Positions 1 through 5,378 of a stretch of 6,333 nucleotides of DNA are shown piece by piece. The notes beneath the pieces are model-generated. The model saw only the letters and a program-made list of their open reading frames with translations, did not search any database and was not told the origin of the DNA. This stretch comes from an uncultured Alistipes sp. (GTDB lineage: Bacteria > Bacteroidota > Bacteroidia > Bacteroidales > Rikenellaceae). Position 1 is the stretch's first letter, and every line of letters begins with the position of its first letter. The position numbers were made by a program, and so were the translations under genes. Location: positions 1 to 6,333 of the forward strand of contig CAUHCL010000118.1 in NCBI GenBank assembly GCA_959604655.1, in the 5' to 3' direction.

Positions 1-176
1 GAGAATATCATGCTGTAAGGCACCAGCTGCTCGAATCCGTATATCGACAGATACTCGTTCACCTTGAGCGCGGTGCCCCACGGATCGACCGCCTTCACGA
101 ATCCCGAAAAGACGAATATGGCACCCGCCACTATGCGGCACACATGCGATATGTTTTTCAATCTGCGCGACGCCAT
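1..176 (-). CDS. DoxX-like membrane protein, BT_3928-type (partial, N-terminal 58 residues)
   Basis: The start codon ATG lies at 176-174 and the frame stays open to the window edge, so the C-terminal part is missing. The visible protein begins MASRRLKNISHVCRIVAG. It has a basic N-terminus, then a hydrophobic stretch at about residues 15-30 that could be the first membrane helix, then the run FSGFVKAVDPWGTALKVNEY (residues 23-42). The pattern FSGFVKAVDPxGTxxK followed by a tyrosine-rich stretch is typical of the DoxX-like proteins of Bacteroidales (BT_3928 family), which I know as small multi-helix inner-membrane proteins of unsettled function. The gene begins only 2 bases after the tmk stop codon, so it is almost certainly on the same transcript and probably translationally coupled. 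In related genomes I recall this family next to triosephosphate isomerase, but that would lie outside the window. Family call fairly sure; function unknown. Confidence 0.8.
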   Translation of the reverse strand, partial: MASRRLKNISHVCRIVAGAIFVFSGFVKAVDPWGTALKVNEYLSIYGFEQLVPYSMIF

Positions 177-178
177 GC

Positions 179-862
179 CTAACCTATCATATATCGTTTC
201 ACGATGCTCTCTATACGGCCGAAGATCTCATCGGGCGAAGCCATGCTCTCGCCCGCGACGCTGCAATCGACCACGTGCATGTCGTCATCGTGCTCGGCCG
301 CGGCGACATACACGTCGCGCACGGCACGCTGCAATTCGAGCGACGATTCGTGAATGTCGCTGCATCCGTGCAGATACTCGCGGTCGTCGCCCGTACGCGT
401 CTCGCTGAGCTTGCGGCGGGTGAATGCGAACGGCACATCGAGAAAGATGGAGACGTCGGGGCGCGGAATCGCGAAATAGTCGTATTCGAGCGCCGTGATC
501 CAGTCACGCAGCCGCGCGCGCTCCCCCGCATCGGCGATCTTGGCGCACTGGTAGCCTATATTGGAATATACGTATCTGTCGACTATCACCACCCGCCCCG
601 TGTCGAGCCAGCGCCGTATCATCGGGGCGGCATCGCGGCGGTCGCCCGCATAGAGCATGGCCACCAGATAGGGGTCCACCGCATCGACCCCGCCCAGCTC
701 GCCGCGCAGGAAGCGCGCTATGAGCTCGCCGAAAAACGGAGCGTCGAAACGCGGGAAATGGAGATATTCCGTGGGGATGTTACGCTCGGCGAACATGCGG
801 CGCAAGTTGGCTATCTGCGTCGACTTGCCCGAGCCGTCGACTCCCTCGAGTACTATGAACAT
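179..862 (-). CDS. tmk: Thymidylate kinase (dTMP kinase)
   Basis: Cytosolic enzyme that phosphorylates dTMP to dTDP with ATP, an essential step of dTTP synthesis. The 227-residue product starts MFIVLEGVDGSGKSTQ, with the P-loop GxxGxGKST at residues 7-15. The dTMP-kinase DRY motif is in VDRYVYSN (residues 94-101), preceded by a hydrophobic strand. Further on come LDVP (141-144) and an Arg/Lys-rich lid at about 149-161 (RRK, then R156 and R161). The P-loop lacks the arginine of human/yeast-type enzymes and the lid is basic, as expected for bacterial (type II) enzymes; this typing is inference. At 227 residues it is somewhat longer than E. coli Tmk (about 213). The start is supported by the P-loop position and by AAGGA at 879-875, 12 bases upstream. 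The gene follows sufS after 180 bases containing two inverted repeats and is followed after 2 bases by the DoxX-like gene. No key residue appears missing. Confidence 0.95.
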   Translation of the reverse strand: MFIVLEGVDGSGKSTQIANLRRMFAERNIPTEYLHFPRFDAPFFGELIARFLRGELGGVDAVDPYLVAMLYAGDRRDAAPMIRRWLDTGRVVIVDRYVYSNIGYQCAKIADAGERARLRDWITALEYDYFAIPRPDVSIFLDVPFAFTRRKLSETRTGDDREYLHGCSDIHESSLELQRAVRDVYVAAAEHDDDMHVVDCSVAGESMASPDEIFGRIESIVKRYMIG

Positions 863-894
863 AACTTAACTTTTTCCTTATGTTTTTTATAATT

Positions 895-912
895 GCGGCT
901 CTTCAGAGCCGC
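895..912. repeat. Perfect short hairpin upstream of tmk
   Basis: GCGGCTC (895-901) and GAGCCGC (906-912) are exact reverse complements separated by the 4-base loop TTCA, giving a GC-rich 7-bp stem. It lies 32 bases upstream of the tmk start. On the minus strand it is followed by AATTATAAAAAAC, that is A-rich rather than T-rich, so it lacks the tail of an intrinsic terminator in the direction of the genes. It could be an RNA processing or stability element in a suf-tmk transcript, a terminator without a U-tract, or part of a larger palindromic repeat together with the adjacent 915-972 element. Structure seen directly; role unknown. Confidence 0.7.
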
Positions 913-914
913 GC

Positions 915-972
915 GAGCCGTAGCCTCGCCCCGCGGAGGCTCGCTGTTCGCTCGCTCCGCAGGCTACGACTC
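915..972. repeat. Imperfect inverted repeat (possible REP-like element)
   Basis: Arm GAGCCGTAGCCT (915-926) pairs with AGGCTACGACTC (961-972) at 11 of 12 positions; the single mismatch is C918 against A969. Inside it, GCGGAG (933-938) pairs exactly with CTCCGC (955-960), so the whole can fold into a stem, an internal loop and a second stem. The apical loop region holds a direct repeat of GCTCGCT (939-945 and 950-956) separated by GTTC. A competing short stem GCGAG/CTCGC (913-917 with 925-929) is also possible. It is noncoding and sits 3' of sufS beside the 895-912 hairpin. The composite shape suggests a dispersed palindromic repeat, but the copy number elsewhere cannot be seen here. Confidence 0.6.
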
Positions 973-1042
973 ACGACAACAAGCCTAAAACATAGATATC
1001 CTTACATTTTTCGGTCGTCGAGGCCACGTCTCCGCAGCATTA

Positions 1043-2260
1043 TCAGCGCAGCATCCTCGCCGCACGCTCCACACCGTCGCACAGACGGTCGATTTCCTCG
1101 CGGGTGTTGTACATCGCAAGCGACGCGCGGCACATGCCCGTCACGCCGAAATGCGTCATAACGGGTTCGGCGCAATGCTGTCCCGTGCGGATGGCCACAC
1201 CCAACTTGTCGAGGATCATGCCCACGTCGTAGTGGTGCGCCCCCTCAACGTTGAACGACACGATGGAGCACTTGTCGGCCGTACGGCCGTATATCCTGAG
1301 TCCGTCGATGCGGCTCAGCCGCTCTTCGGCATACGAGGTCAGTTCGCGCTCGTAAGCTCCGACGGCCTCGCGGTCCAGACTCTCCACATACCGCACGGCC
1401 TCGCCCAGCCCCACGGCTCCTATGAAATTGGCCGTTCCCGCCTCGAACTTCAGAGGCAGAGGCGCATAGGTGGTCTTCTCGAACGACACCCGATCGACCA
1501 TATCGCCGCCGCACAGGAAAGGCGGCATGGAATCCAGCAGTTCGCGTCGGCCGTAAAGCACGCCTATGCCCGTGGGGCCGTAGAGCTTATGGCCCGAGAA
1601 AGCGTAGAAATCGCAGCCGATCGCCCTCACGTCCGCCCCGCCGTGCACCGCGCCCTGACATCCGTCGACCGTAACCGCCGCACCCGCGGCGTGGGCCTTG
1701 CGGACTATCTCTTGCAGGTCGGGCCGCGTGCCCAGAGTATTCGACGCCTGCGTGACGGCGACCATACGGGTACGGTCGTCCAGCAGATCATCCAGCTTCT
1801 CGGTCATCAGGCGGCCGTCGTCGTCGAACGGCAGAACCCTTATCTCGGCGCCCTTGCGTTCGGCCGCGAGCTGCCACGGGACGATGTTCGAATGGTGCTC
1901 CATCTCGCTGACCACGATATTGTCGCCCGCATGCAGGAACCGTTCGCCCCAGGCGTAGGCCACCGTATTGAGCGACGCCGTGGCGCCCGCCGTGAACACT
2001 ATCTCCTCGCGGTGTTCGGCACCTATGAAACGGCGGATATCCTCGCGCGCCTGCTCGTACAGCTCGGTCATCTCCTCCGAAAGGCAATGCACCCCGCGAT
2101 GGATATTGGCATTGAGCTCGCGATGGAGCCTGTCGACCGCCCCGATCACGCACTCGGGCTTCTGAGCCGTCGCGCCGCTGTCGAGATATGCCAGCGGCTT
2201 GCCGTTGACTTCGCGGTCGAGAATGGGAAAATCCCTGCGTATGCGGTTTACGTCGAACAT
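1043..2260 (-). CDS. sufS: Cysteine desulfurase SufS (group II, PLP-dependent)
   Basis: Removes sulfur from L-cysteine, giving alanine and an enzyme-bound persulfide that feeds Fe-S cluster assembly; cytosolic, PLP-dependent. The 405-residue length matches E. coli SufS (406). Visible signatures are LAYLDSGATAQKP near residues 23-35, the PLP-ring histidine region EMEHHSNIVPW (119-129), VDGCQG with the PLP-binding Asp199 (198-203), the Schiff-base lysine K225 in SGHKLYGPTG (222-231), and the persulfide cysteine C363 in RTGQHCAEP (358-366). K225 and C363 correspond to E. coli K226 and C364. The cysteine sits in the short-loop context of group II (SufS/CsdA) rather than IscS. The start lies 10 bases after the sufD stop, with AAAGG only 2 bases from the ATG, too close for an ideal ribosome site. 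It is the last suf gene; no SufE or SufU partner follows it. Confidence 0.96.
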   Translation of the reverse strand: MFDVNRIRRDFPILDREVNGKPLAYLDSGATAQKPECVIGAVDRLHRELNANIHRGVHCLSEEMTELYEQAREDIRRFIGAEHREEIVFTAGATASLNTVAYAWGERFLHAGDNIVVSEMEHHSNIVPWQLAAERKGAEIRVLPFDDDGRLMTEKLDDLLDDRTRMVAVTQASNTLGTRPDLQEIVRKAHAAGAAVTVDGCQGAVHGGADVRAIGCDFYAFSGHKLYGPTGIGVLYGRRELLDSMPPFLCGGDMVDRVSFEKTTYAPLPLKFEAGTANFIGAVGLGEAVRYVESLDREAVGAYERELTSYAEERLSRIDGLRIYGRTADKCSIVSFNVEGAHHYDVGMILDKLGVAIRTGQHCAEPVMTHFGVTGMCRASLAMYNTREEIDRLCDGVERAARMLR

Positions 2261-2270
2261 ATCCTTTAGA

Positions 2271-3068
2271 TTATAATGTCTCCAGTTTATCGGTCAACAC
2301 TTCGGCCAACGCGCCGCCGAGCCCCTCTTCGGCCGACACTATGTCGCGGACGAAGCCTTCGATCTGCAACCGTCGGGCCTGCGCCTCCGACAGGCCGCGC
2401 TGACGCATGTACATCACGGCGTCGGAATCGAGTTGCCCCACCGTCGCGCCGTGCGAACACTTCACGTCGTCGGCATATATCTCCAGCTGCGGTTTGGTGA
2501 CGATCCGCGCCTCGCCGCCCAGCTCGATGTTGCGGCTGGTCTGGCGCGCATCGGTGCGCTGCGCGTCGGGAGCCACATACACCAGCCCCTCGAACTCGCC
2601 CGTCGCACGGCCGCCCGCGACACCCTTTATCAACGAGTCGCTGCGGCAATCCGAACTGTTGTGGTTAACGCGCACCTCCACCTTGGCATGCTCGTCGCCG
2701 CCGACGATGAACGCGCCGCGAAGAGTGTTCTCGGCATCGCGGCCGTCGAGACCTATATCATAAGCCGCCGAAGCCGAAGCGACCACTATGCACGTCGCAT
2801 CGCAACGGCTGCCCTCGCGCTGGCGTATCGTGCATTTCGCGGAACTCTCGCCGAGAAACACCTCGATCAATCGCAACCGTCCGCCCGACGCCACGTCGAA
2901 AACCTCCAACGCGGCATCCGAACGCGTGCGGACAATCATCAACGACTCGTCGCCCGTAACGTCGCGGCGCAACTCCGACGGATCGACCAGCACTTCGATG
3001 CAACGGCCGTCGGCATCGACAGGCCGCCCGCCCGACGCATTGCCTTCAATATATTCGAGCAGTCCCAT
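2271..3068 (-). CDS. sufD: Fe-S assembly scaffold subunit SufD, short form
   Basis: Partner of SufB and SufC in the SufBCD scaffold. The diagnostic segment KPQLEIYADDVKCSHGATVG (residues 192-211) contains C204 and H206, which match the conserved Cys and His of E. coli SufD (C358, H360). It is followed by the C-terminal helical part with MRQRGLSEAQARRL. An earlier family-like stretch is NHNSSDCRSDSLIKGV (135-150). At 265 residues it is much shorter than E. coli SufD (423) and appears to lack the N-terminal helical domain, keeping the beta-helix core and the C-terminal SufC-binding region. SufC stops only 5 bases upstream, so there is no room for a frameshifted N-terminus; the short form looks native. 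AAGGA within the end of sufC lies about 9 bases upstream of the ATG. The SufB/SufD paralogy could in principle confuse the call, but a full-length SufB is present separately, so SufD is the natural assignment. Confidence 0.9.
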   Translation of the reverse strand: MGLLEYIEGNASGGRPVDADGRCIEVLVDPSELRRDVTGDESLMIVRTRSDAALEVFDVASGGRLRLIEVFLGESSAKCTIRQREGSRCDATCIVVASASAAYDIGLDGRDAENTLRGAFIVGGDEHAKVEVRVNHNSSDCRSDSLIKGVAGGRATGEFEGLVYVAPDAQRTDARQTSRNIELGGEARIVTKPQLEIYADDVKCSHGATVGQLDSDAVMYMRQRGLSEAQARRLQIEGFVRDIVSAEEGLGGALAEVLTDKLETL

Positions 3069-3073
3069 GCCGT

Positions 3074-3826
3074 CTAATCCTTATAATCGTTAATGAGCCA
3101 GTCGTAGCCCTCCTTTTCGAGCTTGAGCGCCAGACTCTTGTCGCCCGAGTGTATTATGCGGCCGCGATAGAGCACATGCACGTAGTCGGGCACTATGTAG
3201 TCGAGCAGACGCTGGTAATGGGTGATAACCACCGTAGCGTTCTCGGCCGTATGGAGTTTCGTTACGCCCGTGGCCACTATGCGCAGGGCGTCGATATCGA
3301 GTCCCGAATCGGTCTCGTCCAGAACGGCCAGCTTAGGATCGAGCATGGCCATCTGGAATATCTCGTTCTTCTTCTTCTCGCCGCCCGAGAAACCCTCGTT
3401 CACGGCGCGGCCCGTCAGCTTGGAATCCAATTCCACCACAGCGCTCTTCTCGCGCATCAGGCGCAGAAACTCGCCCGCCGACAAAGGTTCCTCGCCACGG
3501 AACTTGCGCTGCTCGTTGACGGCCATCTTCATGAAGTTGGCCATCGTCACCCCGGGGATCTCCACGGGGTACTGGAATCCGAGGAACAGGCCCATGCGCG
3601 CACGGTCCTCGATGGGCATGGCGAGCAGGTCGCGCCCCATGAACTCGACCGAACCTTCGGTCACCGTATACTTCTCGTTACCCGCCAGCACCGAAGCGAA
3701 AGTGCTCTTGCCCGAGCCGTTGGGTCCCATAATGGCATGCACCTCGCCCGCGCGCACCTCGAAATCGATCCCCCGAAGGATCTCCCTGCCCGCTACCGAC
3801 GCATGCAAATTCTTTACTTTAAGCAT
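3074..3826 (-). CDS. sufC: Fe-S assembly ATPase SufC (ABC-type)
   Basis: Soluble ABC-type ATPase that binds SufB and SufD and drives the conformational change of the scaffold; it is not a transporter subunit. The 250-residue protein has all nucleotide-binding elements in order: Walker A GPNGSGKST (34-42), Q-loop Q85 in GFQYP, ABC signature FSGGEKKKNEI (146-156), Walker B LAVLDE (166-171) followed by the SufC-type TDSGLDIDALR, and the switch histidine H203 in ITHYQRLLDY. The SGGEKKKNE and DETDSGLD forms are hallmarks of SufC among ABC proteins, and the length equals that of E. coli SufC (248). It lies 37 bases after sufB and 5 before sufD, within the operon. The upstream gap has no clear Shine-Dalgarno motif, only A-rich sequence, which is common in Bacteroidota. 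Confidence 0.97.
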   Translation of the reverse strand: MLKVKNLHASVAGREILRGIDFEVRAGEVHAIMGPNGSGKSTFASVLAGNEKYTVTEGSVEFMGRDLLAMPIEDRARMGLFLGFQYPVEIPGVTMANFMKMAVNEQRKFRGEEPLSAGEFLRLMREKSAVVELDSKLTGRAVNEGFSGGEKKKNEIFQMAMLDPKLAVLDETDSGLDIDALRIVATGVTKLHTAENATVVITHYQRLLDYIVPDYVHVLYRGRIIHSGDKSLALKLEKEGYDWLINDYKD

Positions 3827-3863
3827 ATTTCGTTACTTTTTCGTTCCAAACAAACATTCGGCA

Positions 3864-5309
3864 CTACCCTACCGAGCCCTCCAGACTGATCGACAGCAGT
3901 TTCTGCGCCTCGACGGCAAACTCCATCGGCAGCTTGGCCAGCACCTCGCGCGCATAGCCGTTGACGATGAGCCCCACGGCATCCTCGGTCGAGAGGCCGC
4001 GCTGGTTGCAGTAGAACAGCTGTTCCTCCGAGATCTTCGAAGTGGTGGCCTCGTGCTCCACCACGGCCGACGGATTGCGCGAGTCTATCACGGGGAAGGT
4101 ATGCGCCCCGCACTTGTCGCCGATAAGCAGCGAATCGCACTGCGAATAGTTGCGCGCATTCTCCGCCCCTTTGGCCACGCGCACCAGACCGCGGTAGGCG
4201 TTCTGGCTGCGGCCCGCCGAGATGCCTTTCGACACTATGCGGCTGCGGGTGTTGCGGCCTATGTGTATCATCTTGGTGCCCGTGTCGGCCTGCTGGAAAT
4301 TGTTGGTCATGGCCACCGAATAGAACTCGCCCACGGAGTTGTCGCCCAGAAGCACACAGCTCGGGTATTTCCACGTGATGGCCGAACCCGTCTCCACCTG
4401 GGTCCACGACAGACGCGCGTTCTCGCGGCACAGGCCGCGCTTGGTGACGAAATTGTATATTCCGCCGCGCCCCTCCTTGTCGCCCGGGTACCAGTTCTGC
4501 ACCGTGGAATATTTCACCTCGGCATCGCGCTCAACCACGATCTCCACCACCGCCGCGTGCAACTGGTTCTCGTCGCGTCGCGGCGCGGTGCACCCCTCCA
4601 GATAGCTGACGTAGGCACCCTCGTCGGCCACGAGCAGCGTGCGTTCGAACTGCCCCGTGCCCTCGGCGTTGATGCGGAAATAGGTCGAAAGCTCCATCGG
4701 GCAACGCACGCCCTTGGGGATGTAGCAGAACGACCCGTCGGAAAATACGGCCGCATTGAGCGCCGCATAGAAGTTGTCGGTGTAGGGCACCACCGAACCC
4801 AGATACTTTTGCACCAGTTCGGGGTACTCGCGCACCGCCTCGGCTATCGAACAGAATATTATCCCCTTCTCGGCCAGCGTCTCGCGGAAAGTGGTCTTCA
4901 CCGACACCGAGTCCATTACGGCGTCGACCGCCACGCCCGCCAGCGCCATCTGTTCCTCCAGCGGAATGCCCAGACGGTCGAAGGTGCGTTTCAGTTCGGG
5001 ATCCACCTCGTCCATCGAGCCCAACGCCTTGCGCGGCTTGGGGGCGGCGTAATAGATTATATCCTGAAAATCGATATCGGGAATGGTGAGATGCGCCCAT
5101 TCGGGACGCTTCATCCCAAGCCAATGGCGATAGGCTTTCAAACGGCGTTCGAGCATCCACTCGGGCTCCCCCTTCTTGGCGGATATGGTACGTATGACTT
5201 CCTCGCTGAGACCCCGACCGATGGTTTCGGTCTCAATATCGGAGGTGAAGCCGTACTTGTATTCGCCCTGCTCGATGTTATCGATCAATTCTCTCTCCTT
5301 TTCTGCCAT
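3864..5309 (-). CDS. sufB: Fe-S cluster assembly scaffold protein SufB
   Basis: Central subunit of the SufBCD complex, receiving persulfide sulfur and forming the nascent cluster. I choose the ATG at 5309 (MAEKERELIDNIEQGEYKYG), giving 481 residues against 495 in E. coli. An in-frame ATG at 5339 would add MYFCGLLPLV and would overlap the promoter -7 box, so I reject it. Conserved segments include GEYKYGFTSDIETE near the N-terminus, KGVRCPMELSTYFRIN (199-214), YLEGCTAP with C240 (E. coli C254), QNWYPG with Q271 and W273, SQCDSLLIG with C391 (E. coli C405), CGAHTFP (400-406), and EHEATTSKI with H419/E420 (E. coli H433/E434). It ends PMEFAVEAQKLLSISLEGSVG, nearly identical to the usual SufB tail. 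First gene of the suf operon, with its own likely promoter. No lesion seen. Confidence 0.97.
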   Translation of the reverse strand: MAEKERELIDNIEQGEYKYGFTSDIETETIGRGLSEEVIRTISAKKGEPEWMLERRLKAYRHWLGMKRPEWAHLTIPDIDFQDIIYYAAPKPRKALGSMDEVDPELKRTFDRLGIPLEEQMALAGVAVDAVMDSVSVKTTFRETLAEKGIIFCSIAEAVREYPELVQKYLGSVVPYTDNFYAALNAAVFSDGSFCYIPKGVRCPMELSTYFRINAEGTGQFERTLLVADEGAYVSYLEGCTAPRRDENQLHAAVVEIVVERDAEVKYSTVQNWYPGDKEGRGGIYNFVTKRGLCRENARLSWTQVETGSAITWKYPSCVLLGDNSVGEFYSVAMTNNFQQADTGTKMIHIGRNTRSRIVSKGISAGRSQNAYRGLVRVAKGAENARNYSQCDSLLIGDKCGAHTFPVIDSRNPSAVVEHEATTSKISEEQLFYCNQRGLSTEDAVGLIVNGYAREVLAKLPMEFAVEAQKLLSISLEGSVG

Positions 5310-5314
5310 AACAA

Positions 5315-5329
5315 GCGGTAATAGTCCGC
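5315..5329 (-). promoter_or_regulatory. Small hairpin in the sufB leader
   Basis: On the minus strand, GCGG (5329-5326) and CCGC (5318-5315) can pair around the 7-base loop ACTATTA. This 4-bp GC stem lies between the promoter -7 box and the sufB ATG (5309), so it would cover most of a very short leader. It could mask the start region or be a chance pairing; a 4-bp stem is weak evidence. Confidence 0.3.
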
Positions 5330-5361
5330 AAAAATACAAAAAAAATGCAAATAGCGGTCAA
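5329..5361 (-). promoter_or_regulatory. Putative Bacteroides-type promoter of the suf operon
   Basis: The minus strand carries TATTTTTG at 5336-5329, an exact match to the Bacteroidota -7 consensus TAnnTTTG. Upstream, TTGAC (5361-5357) supplies a -33 element; 22 bases separate its TTG from the -7 box, close to the usual 19-21. A second TTTG (5351-5348) is too near the -7 box to serve. A run of eight T residues (5345-5338) lies directly upstream of the box. Transcription would start near 5325-5322, leaving a leader of about 13-16 bases before the sufB ATG. No IscR-, Fur- or OxyR-like operator stands out. Consensus from established work on Bacteroides promoters; the assignment is inference. Confidence 0.6.
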
Positions 5362-5378
5362 CTCGGCCCGCCGACATC

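Larger units (their letters stand above)
863..1042. other. sufS-tmk intergenic region with inverted repeats
   Basis: This 180-base gap is by far the longest in the window. I find no convincing coding frame in it. Read on the minus strand, the direction of transcription, it holds an unremarkable stretch after the sufS stop (1042-973), then an imperfect inverted repeat (972-915), then a perfect hairpin (912-895), then an A-rich stretch with AAGGA leading into tmk. Neither hairpin is followed by a T-run on the minus strand, so a standard intrinsic terminator is not evident. Whether tmk is read through from suf or has its own promoter cannot be decided from the sequence. Confidence 0.6.

Noticed and set aside
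275..892. A 205-codon plus-strand open frame opposite tmk
   Set aside because: Antisense shadow of thymidylate kinase with no recognisable motif; it merely runs past the tmk start into the gap.
987..994. TATGTTTT on the minus strand as a -7 box for tmk
   Set aside because: It matches TAnnTTTG at all but the last base, and I see no TTTG or TTG at a suitable distance upstream.
880..1161. A 93-codon plus-strand open frame covering the sufS-tmk gap
   Set aside because: It runs through both inverted repeats and into the antisense of sufS, and its translation is low-complexity Arg/Ser/Leu sequence without a family signature.
1151..2269. A 372-codon plus-strand open frame opposite sufS
   Set aside because: Antisense shadow: the minus-strand frame carries the full SufS active site, while the plus-strand translation has no family features.
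3222..5321. A 699-codon open frame on the plus strand across sufC and sufB
   Set aside because: It lies entirely antisense to two genes with clear family motifs, its translation shows no recognisable domain, and it is rich in His, Arg and Leu as expected from the complement of GC-rich coding sequence. Similar antisense frames cover every gene here.
5310..5339. Upstream in-frame ATG for sufB adding MYFCGLLPLV
   Set aside because: It would place coding sequence over the likely promoter -7 box; the ATG at 5309 gives the usual SufB N-terminus.
5363..5374. Inverted repeat TCGGCGGGCCGA (minus strand) as a terminator of the NagX-like gene
   Set aside because: The stem is only 4-5 bp with a tiny loop and the T-run begins some 17 bases later, which does not fit an intrinsic terminator.
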